From contig NZ_JALKBW010000001.1 of the NCBI RefSeq assembly GCF_023017165.1, positions 2,604,001-2,668,000 of the forward strand: DNA of 64,000 nucleotides. Reading direction: 5' to 3'. Positions 42,610 to 52,035 of the stretch are shown in pieces. Both the position numbers and the translations under genes were made by a program. The stretch comes from Gordonia alkaliphila. GTDB lineage: Bacteria; Actinomycetota; Actinomycetes; Mycobacteriales; Mycobacteriaceae. The stretch's first letter is position 1. Each line of letters starts with the position of its first letter. Below the pieces are notes generated by a model, which did not search any database, was not told the DNA's origin, and saw only the letters and a list, made by a program, of their open reading frames with translations.

Positions 42610-43803
42610 ATGTCCGATAACACCACCGTCATCGTCTCGGGCGCACGTACGCCGTTCGGTCGTCTGATGGGTTCGCTCAAGAACTTCTCCGCCGTCGACC
42701 TCGGCGCGATCGCGATCAAGGGTGCGCTGGAGCGCTCCGGCGTCCCGGCCTCCGCGGTCGACTACGTGATCATGGGCCAGGTTCTCACCGCCGGCGCCGG
42801 CCAGATGCCCGCGCGGCAGACCGCCGTCAAGGCCGGTATCGGCTGGGACGTGCCCGCGCTGAGCATCAACAAGATGTGCCTCTCGGGCATCGACGCCATC
42901 GCACTGGCCGATCAGCTGATCCGCGCCGGCGAGTTCGAGTGCGTGGTGGCCGGTGGCCAGGAGTCGATGACCCAGGCCCCGCACCTGCTGCCCGGCAGCC
43001 GCGGCGGCTTCAAGTACGGCAACACCGAGCTCGTCGACCACATGGCGTTCGACGGTCTGCACGACGCCTTCACCGATCAGCCGATGGGCGGCCTGACCGA
43101 GGACTTCAACGACACCGACGGCTTCACTCGCGAGCAGCAGGACGAGATCGCCGCACGCAGCCACCGCCTGGCCGCGGCCGGTGCGGCCAGCGGTGCCTTC
43201 GCCGACGAGATCGTGCCCGTCGAGATCCCGCAGCGTGGCGGCGACCCCGTCTCCTTCGCGGTGGACGAGGGCGTGCGCGCCAGCACCACTGTCGAGTCGC
43301 TCGGCGGCCTGCGCCCGGCATTCCGCAAGGGCGGCACCATCACCGCGGGCAACGCCTCGCAGATCTCCGACGGCGCCTGCGCCGTCGTGGTGATGAGCAA
43401 GGCCAAGGCGGAGGAGCTGGGCCTGGAGTGGCTGGCCGAGATCGGCGCGCACGGCGTCGTCGCCGGCCCGGACTCCTCCCTGCAGGAGCAGCCCGCAAAC
43501 GCCATCGCCAAGGCCTGCGACCGCGAGGGCATCGCTCCGACTGATCTGGACCTGCTGGAGATCAACGAAGCCTTCGCGGCCGTCGGCCTGGCGTCGACCC
43601 GCAAGCTCGGCGTGGATCCGGAGCTCGTGAACGTCAACGGCGGCGCGATCGCGCTGGGTCACCCGATCGGCGTCTCCGGCGCCCGCATCGTGCTGCACCT
43701 GGCCAATGAACTGAAGCGTCGCGGCGGCGGCGTCGGCGCGGCCGCGCTGTGCGGCGCAGGCGGCCAGGGCGACGCCCTGATCGTGCGCGTGCCCAAGGCC
43801 TGA
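42610..43803 (+). CDS. fadA4: Acetyl-CoA acetyltransferase (thiolase)
   Basis: 397 residues. Thiolases join or split acetyl-CoA units. The acyl-carrying cysteine is in [10 protein letters not shown] near 91, the [10 protein letters not shown] histidine near 352 and the second cysteine in LCGAGGQGD near 382. It corresponds to Rv1323 (fadA4). RBS CAGGAG precedes the ATG. It may serve acetoacetyl-CoA formation or breakdown. Confidence 0.95.
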   Translation: MSDNTTVIVSGARTPFGRLMGSLKNFSAVDLGAIAIKGALERSGVPASAVDYVIMGQVLTAGAGQMPARQTAVKAGIGWDVPALSINKMCLSGIDAIALADQLIRAGEFECVVAGGQESMTQAPHLLPGSRGGFKYGNTELVDHMAFDGLHDAFTDQPMGGLTEDFNDTDGFTREQQDEIAARSHRLAAAGAASGAFADEIVPVEIPQRGGDPVSFAVDEGVRASTTVESLGGLRPAFRKGGTITAGNASQISDGACAVVVMSKAKAEELGLEWLAEIGAHGVVAGPDSSLQEQPANAIAKACDREGIAPTDLDLLEINEAFAAVGLASTRKLGVDPELVNVNGGAIALGHPIGVSGARIVLHLANELKRRGGGVGAAALCGAGGQGDALIVRVPKA

Positions 43804-43823
43804 TCCCGTCCCCGGCGACGGGA
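43804..43823 (+). terminator. Hairpin after fadA4
   Basis: TCCCGTC-CCCGGC-GACGGGA, 7 perfect pairs directly after the fadA4 stop. No U-tract. Confidence 0.5.
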
Positions 43824-43876
43824 ACCTCCGCTGCAACACTGAGCAACACCGATACACAACGATGGATGACGCATAC

Positions 43877-44314
43877 ATGAGCACTTCCCCCGAGACCACG
43901 ACCCCCGAGACCACGACCACCGAGGACAACGCCAGTTGGGCCAGCCGCTGGCTGGACCTGACGCATCCCGCGTCGCGCTTCCGACTGATCGCGCTGATCG
44001 AGGCGATCACCTGGGGCCTGCTGATCATCGGCATGGGCGTCAAGTACGGCGCCGGTATCGACGCGGCCACCATGGTGCCGGGCATGCTGCACGGCATCGC
44101 GTTCGTCGCCTTCGTGGCCATCGCGTTCTGGACCGCGGTGGAGCTGGAATGGAACTGGAAGGTCACCGTGCTCGCACTGCTGTCGGCCATCCCGCCGTTC
44201 TTCACGCTGATCTTCGAGTGGTGGGCCCAGCGTGCGGGTCACCTGCACGAGAACGCCGCCGCGGCGACCGGGATCGACGATGTCGAAGGCGGGCATGAAA
44301 GAGTGACGGTGTGA
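43877..44314 (+). CDS. DUF3817 membrane protein
   Basis: About 145 residues: a Thr/Pro/Glu-rich N-terminus, then three membrane helices (FRLIALIEAITWGLLIIG, GMLHGIAFVAFVAIAF, VLALLSAIPPFFTLIF). The EAITW and HG motifs are typical of DUF3817. A second family member is at 63064. Function is unknown. Start at ATG 43877, or 43862. The stop overlaps the next gene by 4 bp. Confidence 0.8.
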   Translation: MSTSPETTTPETTTTEDNASWASRWLDLTHPASRFRLIALIEAITWGLLIIGMGVKYGAGIDAATMVPGMLHGIAFVAFVAIAFWTAVELEWNWKVTVLALLSAIPPFFTLIFEWWAQRAGHLHENAAAATGIDDVEGGHERVTV

Positions 44315-45225
44315 CGAATCCCAGGAATCGCCAGGCGGCGGGTATGCAGGCTGCGGCGGCCATGTCCGGCGCCGTGGACCTGAGCGCGTTGGCCGCCAAG
44401 GCCGACGCCGGTCGGGCCGGTGGCGGCGCGTCCGCCCCCGCAGCGGGCGGTGGCGCAGTGGTCGACGTGGTGGATGCCACCTTCGAGTCCGAGGTCATCA
44501 ACCGCTCGGCGCGTCAGCTCGTGATCGTGGAGCTGTGGGCGGGCTGGTCGCCTGAGTCGGCGCAGCTGTCGCCCCTGCTGGCCGCGATGGCGCAGCGTGC
44601 CGGCGGACAGTGGACGCTGGCCCGGGTCGACGTGGATGCCAGCCCCGGCATCGCGCAGGCCTTCGGCGCGCAGTCGGTACCGATGGTGGTGGCTCTGGCC
44701 GGTGGACAGCCGGTGTCGGCGTTCAACGGCCTGCAGCCGGAATCGCAGATCCAGGGCTGGATCGACGAGATCCTGAGCAAGGTGGGCGGCGGAGCCCCGG
44801 CGGACGCCGCGGCCGAGCCCGACGATCCGCGCATGGTCGCGGCCGAGCAGCTGATGAACGACGGCGACGTCGACGGCGCGCTCGCGGTGTACCGCACCAT
44901 CCTGGAGTCCGAACCGAATCATCCCGAGGCCCGCGCCACCGTGCGCAACCTCGAGTTCATTCTGCGGGCGCAGGCGCACGACCCGAGCATCGTCGACCTG
45001 GCGGCGCCCGGCGACCTCGACGCCCAGTTCGCGGCGGCCGACGTACTGCTGCTCAGTCAGCAGAACGAGGCGGCGTTCGAGCGGATCCTCGCGGTGGTTC
45101 GCAGTACCTTCGGCGACGACAAGGACCGCGCGCGGACCCGGCTGCTGGAGCTGTTCGAGCTCTTCGACCCGGCCGACCCGCTGGTGGTGGCCGCACGCCG
45201 CAAGCTCGCGGCAGCGCTCTACTGA
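44311..45225 (+). CDS. Thioredoxin-like TPR protein, CnoX/YbbN type
   Basis: 304 residues. A Gln/Ala/Gly-rich start, a thioredoxin fold at about 50-165 and tetratricopeptide-like helices at 170-300. The redox site is lost: where CxxC should be the sequence reads WAGWSPES. YbbN/CnoX proteins lacking CxxC act as holdase chaperones that pass clients to folding machines rather than as reductases. It is the Rv1324 homologue. GTG start overlaps the DUF3817 stop. Confidence 0.88.
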   Translation: MTNPRNRQAAGMQAAAAMSGAVDLSALAAKADAGRAGGGASAPAAGGGAVVDVVDATFESEVINRSARQLVIVELWAGWSPESAQLSPLLAAMAQRAGGQWTLARVDVDASPGIAQAFGAQSVPMVVALAGGQPVSAFNGLQPESQIQGWIDEILSKVGGGAPADAAAEPDDPRMVAAEQLMNDGDVDGALAVYRTILESEPNHPEARATVRNLEFILRAQAHDPSIVDLAAPGDLDAQFAAADVLLLSQQNEAAFERILAVVRSTFGDDKDRARTRLLELFELFDPADPLVVAARRKLAAALY

Positions 45226-45257
45226 TCGACGGCCAGTAACGACGACCGGCAGTATCA

Positions 45258-45299
45258 AACGACTCGGGCCGACGTGGCGACACGTCGGCCCGAGTCGTT
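45258..45299. terminator. Perfect 19-bp bidirectional terminator
   Basis: A perfect 19-bp stem (45258-45276 with 45281-45299) closed by a GCGA tetraloop lies between convergent genes, flanked by AA on one side and TT on the other. It would stop RNA polymerase from both directions. Confidence 0.9.
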
Positions 45300-45309
45300 G
45301 GGCACTGAT

Positions 45310-47136
45310 TCACTCCGGGGTGAAGAAGACCGCGGACTCGGCGGGCAGGGTGAAGCGTGCGCTCACCGGGCGGCCGTGGCTCGGCACCGGTTCGGTGTGC
45401 ACCGCGCCGAGATTGCCGACGCCGCGACCGGCGTAATCGAGGGCCCCGGTGTTGCAGATCTCGCGCCAGCGGCCGGTGCGGGGGAGCCCGAGCCGGTAGT
45501 CGTGCAGATCGCGGTCGGAGAAGTTGAAGACGCAGGCCACCGTCTGACCGGGGGCGGTCGGCTGCGCGCCCAGGCGTAGGAAGCCGATCACGCTGTTGGT
45601 GGTGTCGGTCGCGTCGAGCCAGGAGAAGCCGTCGGCGTCGTTGTCCCGGGCGTGCAGCGCGGGGTACTCGCGATAGAGCCGATTGAGGTCGGCGACGACC
45701 TGTGCGATGCCGGCGTGCTGCGGATCGTCGAGCAGCCCCCAGGCGGGGCCGTCGACGTCGGACCATTCGCCCCTCTGCCCGAACTCCTGCCCCATGAACA
45801 GCAGCTTGGCTCCGGGGTGCGTCCACTGGTACGCGAGCAGAGCGCGGACGCCGGCGGCCCGATCGGACCCCTCCGGCAGTCGCGACCACAGCGTGCCCTT
45901 GCCGTGCACCACCTCGTCGTGGCTGAGCGGCAGGACGAAGCGCTCGGCGGTCGCGTAGGTGAGCGAGAAGACCAGGCGTTCCTGTGCTCGACGACGCTCG
46001 GCGTGCGGGCGGGAGACGAAGTCGAGGACGTCGTTCATCCAGCCGAGATTCCACTTGTAGTCGAAGCCGAGGCCGCCGCGGGCGGTGGGCGCGGTGACCC
46101 CCGGCCATGCCGTCGACTCCTCGGCGATCATCACCGCGCCGCCGGCCGTGCGGTGCACGGCGTCGTTCAGCGCGCGCAGGAAGTCGACGGCCTCGTCGTT
46201 CTCGTGGGTGCCGCGCGCGTTGGGCCGCCACTGGCCGGGTTCGCGGGAGTAGTCCAGGTAGAGCATGGCGGCGACGGCGTCCACGCGCAGACCGTCGAGA
46301 TGGAACTCGGTGCACCAGTAGACGGCGCTGGCGATCAGGAACTCGCGGATCTCGGCGCGGCCCAGATTGAACGCGTAGGTGCCCCAGTCGGGTTGTTCGC
46401 GGCGCAGCGGGTCGGCGTGCTCGTAGAGCGGGGTGCCGTCGAAGCGGCCGAGCGCGAACGGATCCTTCGGGAAGTGGGCGGGCACCCAGTCGAGCAGCAC
46501 ACTCAGACCGCGGCCGTGCAGATGGTCCACCAGGAATCGGAAGTCGTCCGGCGTCCCCAGCCGCGCGGTCGGGGCGAAGAACGAACCGACCTGATAGCCC
46601 CACGAGCCGCCGAAGGGATGCTCGGTGATCGGCATCAACTGGACGTGGGTGAAGCCGTGGGCCACCGCGTGGTCGGCCAGGTCGACGGCGACCTCGCGAT
46701 ACCCCAGGCCGGGCCGCCACGACGGCAGGTGCACCTCGTAGACCGACATCGGTGCGGCCGCGTGGTCGACGGACGCGCGGTGGTCCAGCCAGGCGTCGTC
46801 GTGCCAGACGTACGACGACGGGGCGGTGACCACCGAGGCGGTCTCCGGCGGGCACTGCGCCGCGCGGGCCAGCGGATCGGCCTTGTCGCGGACCACCCCG
46901 TCGGCGCCGGTGATGCGGTACTTGTACTGCGTTCCGGGGCCGGCGTCGGTGACGGTGGCCGACCACACGCCGTCGGCGTCGCGGGTCATCGGATGGTCGA
47001 CGCCCCGCCAGTCGTCGAAGTCGCCGAAGACGGTCACCGCGCGGGCATTGGGCGCCCACACGGCGAAATCGGTGCCGTCGCCCTCGGACCGGGGAAAGGA
47101 TCCCTGTCGTTCCCAGATCGGCGCGCGATCGCTCAC
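45310..47136 (-). CDS. glgB: 1,4-alpha-glucan branching enzyme family protein
   Basis: 608 residues, GH13 alpha-amylase fold with an N-terminal carbohydrate-binding module 48 (FAVWAPNARAVTVFGDF). Catalytic residues: the nucleophile Asp in GLRVDAVAAML (about 284), the acid Glu in MIAEEST (about 340) and the His-Asp pair in LSHDEVVHGK (about 405). It makes alpha-1,6 branches in glycogen or maltosyl polymers. It is about 120 residues shorter than M. tuberculosis GlgB because the first N-domain is lacking. The neighbouring glgE and glgP of M. tuberculosis are absent here. It is the last gene of the leftward pncB-pncA-dinG-glgB run. Confidence 0.9.
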   Translation of the reverse strand: MSDRAPIWERQGSFPRSEGDGTDFAVWAPNARAVTVFGDFDDWRGVDHPMTRDADGVWSATVTDAGPGTQYKYRITGADGVVRDKADPLARAAQCPPETASVVTAPSSYVWHDDAWLDHRASVDHAAAPMSVYEVHLPSWRPGLGYREVAVDLADHAVAHGFTHVQLMPITEHPFGGSWGYQVGSFFAPTARLGTPDDFRFLVDHLHGRGLSVLLDWVPAHFPKDPFALGRFDGTPLYEHADPLRREQPDWGTYAFNLGRAEIREFLIASAVYWCTEFHLDGLRVDAVAAMLYLDYSREPGQWRPNARGTHENDEAVDFLRALNDAVHRTAGGAVMIAEESTAWPGVTAPTARGGLGFDYKWNLGWMNDVLDFVSRPHAERRRAQERLVFSLTYATAERFVLPLSHDEVVHGKGTLWSRLPEGSDRAAGVRALLAYQWTHPGAKLLFMGQEFGQRGEWSDVDGPAWGLLDDPQHAGIAQVVADLNRLYREYPALHARDNDADGFSWLDATDTTNSVIGFLRLGAQPTAPGQTVACVFNFSDRDLHDYRLGLPRTGRWREICNTGALDYAGRGVGNLGAVHTEPVPSHGRPVSARFTLPAESAVFFTPE

Positions 47137-49235
47137 GATCGCGGGGTGCCCGCGGCGAGCCGACGCAGGGCGGCGCGGACCGGCGCGGGGTCGGTGGTGC
47201 GCCAGAACGGCGGCAGCCCGGCCACGAGGTAGCCGCCGTAGCGGGCGGTGGCGAGCCGGGAGTCGAGCACGGCCACCACGCCGCGATCACCGTCGGACCG
47301 CAGCAGTCGGCCCGCACCCTGCGCGAGCAGCAGCGCGGCGTGATTGGCGGAGACGGCCAGGAAGCCGTTGCCGCCGTGCGCATCGATGTCGCGTTGCCGT
47401 GCGGCCAGCAGCGGGTCGTCGGGCCGCGGGAACGGGATGCGGTCGATCATCACCAGGCGCAGCGACGGGCCGGGGACGTCGACGCCCTGCCACAGCGACA
47501 GCGTGCCGAACAGGCAGGTGGGCTCGTCGGCCGCGAATTTCTCGATCAGCGTCGACGTGGTGTCCTCGCCCTGGCAGAGGATGGGGAAGGGCACGCGCTC
47601 GCGCAGCGCCTCGGCGGCCTGGGTGGCCGCGCGCATCGAGGAGAACAGCCCCAGGGTGCGTCCGCCTGCCGCGGTAATGAGCTCGACCATCTCGTCGAGG
47701 GTGGCCGGAGCCGGGCCGTCGCGGCCGGGCGGGGCGAGCTTGCGGGCCACGTAGAGGATGGCGGCGCGCGGATAGTCGAACGGGGAACCGACGTCGAGGC
47801 CGTGCCAGATCTTCTGACTCGCGCCCGCGAACTCGGCGACCTTGTCCTTACCCTCGGCCGTCTGGCCGCCGGTGCTCTTGGCTCCCGAGCCCTTCACAGC
47901 GGCGGTTTCGTCGGGGTTCTCGTGCGGCGGCAGCCCCCAGGTGCGGGCCAACGCGTTGAAGTTGCCGCCGATGGTCAGCGTCGCCGACGTGAGGATCACG
48001 GTGGAGTCGGTGAACAGCGACGTGCGCAGCAGCCCGGCCACCGACAGCGGTGCGATGTACAACGAGCGACGGGTGTCGCCGCCGCGCAGCCGTTCCTCCG
48101 CCACCCACACCACGTCGCGCCGTTTGGTCACGTCGGCTTCGGCGAAGACGCCGAGGATCCGGACGGCGGTGTCGTGCAGGTTCTCGATCGCGCTGATCGC
48201 CATCTGGCGGGCCGCGGCGGCGTCCGGGTCGCCGGCGGACGCACCAGCGCCGCCGGAGCTCGGGGCGATCTCGGTGCGCGCCTCCCAGAGTCGGTCGCGT
48301 AGACCGGCGAGCAGTTCCGCGGCCCCGCCGGGCAGTCGGGTCCACTCGCCGACCCGCGCCTCGTCGAGCAGGATCTCGAGCTGCTCGGCCACGCCGGCGA
48401 GTGTCTCGGCGGTCTCGGTGGAGAGGAGTTTGCCCGCGCGGCGACTCACATAGGTGAGGCCGACGCCGGAGATCTCCTCGGTCGAGACCGACGTGATGCG
48501 GTCGACCAGCTCGTGGGCCTCGTCGATCACCACTACTCGGTGCTCGGGGAGGATGGTGGCCGGGCTCATCGCGTCGATGGCGAGCATGGCGTGGTTGGTC
48601 ACCACCACGTCGGCCTCCGCGGCACGACGGCGGGCGGCCTCGGCGAAGCAGTCCTCGCCGAACTGGCAGGCGACGGCGCCGATGCACTCGCGGGAGCTCA
48701 CGCTGACCTGGCGCCAGGACCGATTGTCGACGCCGGGGCTCAGGTCGTCCCGGTCCCCGGTCTCGGTGTCCGACGACCATTCCCGCAGCCGCGTGATGTC
48801 GCGGCCCATGCGCGACAGTTCGAAGGCGTCGAACAGCTCGGTCTCCGGTTCCTCGGCGGCGCCGGAGTGAATCTTGTTGAGGCATAGGTAGTTCGCGCGC
48901 CCCTTCAAGATGGCGAAGGCGGGCGTGCGGCCCAGCGGACCGGTCACCGCGTCGCTGAGGCGAGGCAGGTCGCGGTCGGTCAGCTGGCGCTGCAGAGCGA
49001 TGGTCGCGGTGGAGACCACCACGGTCTCGCCGGTGTCGACGGCGTGCCGGAGGGCCGGTACCAGGTAGGCCAGCGACTTACCGGTGCCGGTGCCCGCCTG
49101 CACGGCCAGGTGGTGGCCGTCGTCGATGGCCTCGGCCACCGCGGTGGCCATCGCGATCTGTCCGGCGCGCTCGGCACCGCCGAGCGCGGTCACCGCGGAG
49201 GCCAGGAGGGAGGGGACGTCGGGGAGGGAGCTCAC
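47133..49235 (-). CDS. dinG: DinG/XPD-family ATP-dependent helicase
   Basis: 700 residues of superfamily 2 iron-sulfur helicase. Walker A is QAGTGTGKSLAYL near 39, and the DEAH box is VVVIDEAHEL near 238. Four cysteines between them (YLCLNK, RECIGA, VACQF, EDCFAE; about 130-205) match the 4Fe-4S cluster of the XPD/DinG family. Motif VI appears as QGAGRLLRS. DinG-like enzymes unwind D-loops, R-loops and forks. GTG start at 49235 overlaps the pncA stop; a longer frame to 49316 lies inside pncA. It overlaps glgB by 4 bp. Confidence 0.95.
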   Translation of the reverse strand: MSSLPDVPSLLASAVTALGGAERAGQIAMATAVAEAIDDGHHLAVQAGTGTGKSLAYLVPALRHAVDTGETVVVSTATIALQRQLTDRDLPRLSDAVTGPLGRTPAFAILKGRANYLCLNKIHSGAAEEPETELFDAFELSRMGRDITRLREWSSDTETGDRDDLSPGVDNRSWRQVSVSSRECIGAVACQFGEDCFAEAARRRAAEADVVVTNHAMLAIDAMSPATILPEHRVVVIDEAHELVDRITSVSTEEISGVGLTYVSRRAGKLLSTETAETLAGVAEQLEILLDEARVGEWTRLPGGAAELLAGLRDRLWEARTEIAPSSGGAGASAGDPDAAAARQMAISAIENLHDTAVRILGVFAEADVTKRRDVVWVAEERLRGGDTRRSLYIAPLSVAGLLRTSLFTDSTVILTSATLTIGGNFNALARTWGLPPHENPDETAAVKGSGAKSTGGQTAEGKDKVAEFAGASQKIWHGLDVGSPFDYPRAAILYVARKLAPPGRDGPAPATLDEMVELITAAGGRTLGLFSSMRAATQAAEALRERVPFPILCQGEDTTSTLIEKFAADEPTCLFGTLSLWQGVDVPGPSLRLVMIDRIPFPRPDDPLLAARQRDIDAHGGNGFLAVSANHAALLLAQGAGRLLRSDGDRGVVAVLDSRLATARYGGYLVAGLPPFWRTTDPAPVRAALRRLAAGTPRS

Positions 49236-49822
49236 TCGCTGTCGGCGCCCGTGTACAGCAGCTCGCCGTCGAACTCGACGCCCGCGGCGCGCAGCTCGTC
49301 CTCGGCGCGCGCCCACGTGGTCGGCGAGATCGCGGCGGTGAAGTTGAGCAACACGCGCGTGGTCAGGCCCGCGCGTGCGGCGTCGAGGGCGGTGGCGCGC
49401 ACGCAGTGGTCGGCGGCGAGGCCCACCACGTCGACCGCGGTGATGCGGTGCCGGCGCAGCCAGTCGGCCAGCGACGTGCCGTCGGCGTCGGCACCCTCGA
49501 AGCCGGAGTAGGCGGCGCTGTAGGCGCCCTTGGAGAAGACCGCGGCGAAGGGCTCGGTGTCGAGCTCCGGGTGAAAACCCACCCCGTCGGTGTGGGCCAC
49601 GCAGTGCGGCGGCCAGGAGTCGACGAAGTCGGGGGTGGCGGAGAAGTGCTCGCCCGGATCGATGTGATAGTCGCGGGTGGCGACCACCGTCGAGTACTCG
49701 GGCATCAGCTGCGTGCAGGCGCCGGCGACGGCGCCGCCGCCGCGCACGGCCAGGGAGCCGCCCTCGCAGAAGTCGTTCTGGACGTCGACGACGATCAGCG
49801 CGCGGTGCGCAGCGTGACTCAT
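49232..49822 (-). CDS. pncA: Nicotinamidase
   Basis: 196 residues of isochorismatase fold. It hydrolyses nicotinamide to nicotinate for NAD salvage, and the same activity converts pyrazinamide to its active form. Catalytic Asp in VVDVQNDF (about 13), Lys in FSKGAYSAAYSGF (about 97) and Cys140 in AADHCVRAT; the iron-binding Asp and two His lie in TRDYHIDPGEH. Start ATG at 49822, overlapping the pncB stop. Pairing with pncB makes a two-step nicotinamide-to-NaMN route in one operon; M. tuberculosis has pncA elsewhere. Confidence 0.95.
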   Translation of the reverse strand: MSHAAHRALIVVDVQNDFCEGGSLAVRGGGAVAGACTQLMPEYSTVVATRDYHIDPGEHFSATPDFVDSWPPHCVAHTDGVGFHPELDTEPFAAVFSKGAYSAAYSGFEGADADGTSLADWLRRHRITAVDVVGLAADHCVRATALDAARAGLTTRVLLNFTAAISPTTWARAEDELRAAGVEFDGELLYTGADSE

Positions 49823-51135
49823 GGGGCCTCCGGTGGGTTGAGGTAGCGCGTGCCGATCGCCGGATCGCCGTGACTGAGACCGAGCCCCTCCCACGGCAGA
49901 CTCACCAGGCCGCGCGCCAGGTGGCTGCGCGCCTCGCTGAGCGTGGGAACGTCGGCCGCCCGATCGCCGCCGCGGACCAGCGGGATCTGCAGTGCACGCG
50001 TATTCAGGCTACCCGCGACCGAGTCGGGGAGTTCGGTGCCGTCGCGGTACAGGATCTCCTCGACCACGGTGCCGGTGTCGCGGGCGGTACGCACCGCGCG
50101 CTTGGCGCCGCCCTGGCTCTGCTTGTTGCTGGAGCGTTTGGCGACGGGCACGCCGTCGACCTCGACCAGTTTGTAGACCATGCCCGCGGTCGGGGCGCCG
50201 CTGCCGGTCACCAGGGACGTGCCGACGCCGTAGACGTCGACGGGCTCGGCGCGCAGCGAGGCGATCGCGTACTCGTCGAGGTCGCCGGAGACCACGATCT
50301 TGGTCGACGTGGCGCCCAAGTCGTCGAGTTGCTGACGTACCTGCCGGGCCAGCACGCCGAGATCGCCGGAGTCGATGCGCACCGCGTACAGGTCGGGCCC
50401 GGCCACCTCGATGGCATTGCGCACACCGGCGGTGATGTCGTACGTGTCCACCAGCAGCGTGGTGTCGGTGCCGTACTGCGCGATCTGGGCGGCGAAGGCG
50501 GCGCGCTCGTCGGGGCCGTCGGCGTCGGCGAACAGCAGCGTCCAGGCGTGCGCCGCGGTGCCCGCGCTCGGCACGCGGTAGGTGCGGGCGGCCTCCATGT
50601 TGCTGGTGGCGGTGAGGCCGGCCAGGTAGGCGGCGCGCGAGGCGGAGACGGCCGCGCGCTCGTGGGTGCGGCGCGAGCCCATCTCGATGATCGGCCGGCC
50701 GGCGGCGGCCGAGACCATGCGCGCCGCGGCCGAGGCGATCGCGCTGTCGTGGTTGAGGATCGACAGGGTGAGGGTCTCCAGGATCACGGCCTCGGCGAAG
50801 CCGCCGCGCACGGTCAGCACGGGGGAGCCGGGGAAGTACAGCTCGCCCTCGGCGTAGCCGTCGATGTCGCCGGTGAAGCGGTAGTCCGTCAACCAGTCGA
50901 GGGTGCGCTCGTCGACCACGTCGCGGACGGCGTCGCGCTCGGCCGGGCCGAAGCGGAAGTCGGCGAGCGCGTCGAGGAGTCGTTCGGTGCCGGCCACCAC
51001 GCCGTAGCGGCGGCCGTCCGGCAGTCGTCGGGCGAAGACCTCGAAGACGCACCGTCGGTCCGCGGTCCCGGCGGCCAGCGCCGCGGAGACCATGGTGAGC
51101 TCGTACTGATCGGTCAGCAGCGCGGTACTGGTCAC
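49819..51135 (-). CDS. pncB: Nicotinate phosphoribosyltransferase
   Basis: 438 residues. It joins nicotinate and PRPP to nicotinate mononucleotide, using the product of the next gene. Motifs: TDQYELTM at the N-terminus, MGSRRTHERAAV near 170 with the histidine phosphorylated in the cycle, VRIDSGDLG near 265 and YGVGTSLVTGS. The GTG at 51135 is chosen because the next upstream ATG (51156) would overlap the divergent clpS start. It leads the leftward operon, at the Rv1330c position. Confidence 0.93.
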   Translation of the reverse strand: MTSTALLTDQYELTMVSAALAAGTADRRCVFEVFARRLPDGRRYGVVAGTERLLDALADFRFGPAERDAVRDVVDERTLDWLTDYRFTGDIDGYAEGELYFPGSPVLTVRGGFAEAVILETLTLSILNHDSAIASAAARMVSAAAGRPIIEMGSRRTHERAAVSASRAAYLAGLTATSNMEAARTYRVPSAGTAAHAWTLLFADADGPDERAAFAAQIAQYGTDTTLLVDTYDITAGVRNAIEVAGPDLYAVRIDSGDLGVLARQVRQQLDDLGATSTKIVVSGDLDEYAIASLRAEPVDVYGVGTSLVTGSGAPTAGMVYKLVEVDGVPVAKRSSNKQSQGGAKRAVRTARDTGTVVEEILYRDGTELPDSVAGSLNTRALQIPLVRGGDRAADVPTLSEARSHLARGLVSLPWEGLGLSHGDPAIGTRYLNPPEAP

Positions 51136-51154
51136 GTTCGCTACCCTATAACTC

Positions 51155-51457
51155 ATGGCGCTTGAAGAAGCGGCACCCGGTACCGGCACCGGTACGGCGG
51201 TCGCCGAACCCGTAGCCGTAGTGGATCGCCCCTGGGTGACGATCGTCTGGGACGATCCGGTTAATCTGATGAACTACGTCTCCTACGTCTTCCAGAAGGT
51301 CTTCGGCTATTCCGAGCCGAAGGCGAATCAGCTGATGCTGCAGGTGCATCACGAGGGCAAGGCCGTGGTCTCCGCCGGGGACCGCGCGCAGATGGAAGGC
51401 GACGTCCGCAAGCTGCATGCGGCCGGTCTGTGGGCGACGATGCAGCACGATTCCTGA
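51155..51457 (+). CDS. clpS: ATP-dependent Clp protease adaptor ClpS
   Basis: 100 residues. ClpS delivers N-degron proteins to ClpCP. The pocket residues are in [15 protein letters not shown] and VHHEGKA. A 25-residue Gly/Thr-rich N-terminal arm precedes the core, as in other ClpS proteins. Only 20 bp separate it from pncB on the opposite strand, so the promoters must overlap; CTATAA just upstream may be a -10 box giving a near-leaderless message. Confidence 0.95.
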   Translation: MALEEAAPGTGTGTAVAEPVAVVDRPWVTIVWDDPVNLMNYVSYVFQKVFGYSEPKANQLMLQVHHEGKAVVSAGDRAQMEGDVRKLHAAGLWATMQHDS

Positions 51458-52035
51458 TGCGGACGTGGTCCCGCCGGGGCAGCGGCGACGAACTGCGGAT
51501 CTGCTCCAACCTGGAGACCTACGAGTGTCAGCTGATCGCCTCGATGGTGCATTCGACCACGGAGATCCTCACCGAACGGGACACGTCGGCCCCGCAGGAC
51601 GCGCTGAGTGAGCTCACCGGCATCCGGACCGGGCACACCACCGCGCCGCGCGATCTGACGCTGGGCCGTCTGCTGCCGGACTTTCACCGTCCCGACCAGG
51701 ACGAGCTGTGGGCGGTCGGCACCGTGGTGGCCGACGTCAACGGCGCCCTGCGCAGCCTCAACGAGCCGCAGATCATCGCCGCCAAACTCGAAGCCGGGCG
51801 CGTGGTGCTCGACACGCTGCCCGACGGCGGCGGCGATGTGGCCCTCACCTGCGACGAGGCGCACGAGTGGCTCACCGCGCTGAACGACGTGCGGCTGGCC
51901 CTGGGGGCGATGCTCGGCATCACCGACGACTACCAGTGTCCCGACCCGGAGGATCCGCACGCCGGACACTTCGACGTCTACCAGTGGCTGACCGTGGTGC
52001 AGGAACTGCTCGTCGAAGCCCTGATGGCGCCGTGA
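51457..52035 (+). CDS. DUF2017 family protein
   Basis: 192 soluble residues matching the DUF2017 family that follows clpS in actinobacteria (Rv1332 position). Visible features are CSNLETYECQLIASMV near the N-terminus and DPHAGHFDVYQWLTVVQELL at the C-terminus. Start ATG overlaps the clpS stop by one base (TGATG). Constant linkage to clpS suggests a part in N-degron proteolysis, but no function is known. Confidence 0.85.
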   Translation: MRTWSRRGSGDELRICSNLETYECQLIASMVHSTTEILTERDTSAPQDALSELTGIRTGHTTAPRDLTLGRLLPDFHRPDQDELWAVGTVVADVNGALRSLNEPQIIAAKLEAGRVVLDTLPDGGGDVALTCDEAHEWLTALNDVRLALGAMLGITDDYQCPDPEDPHAGHFDVYQWLTVVQELLVEALMAP

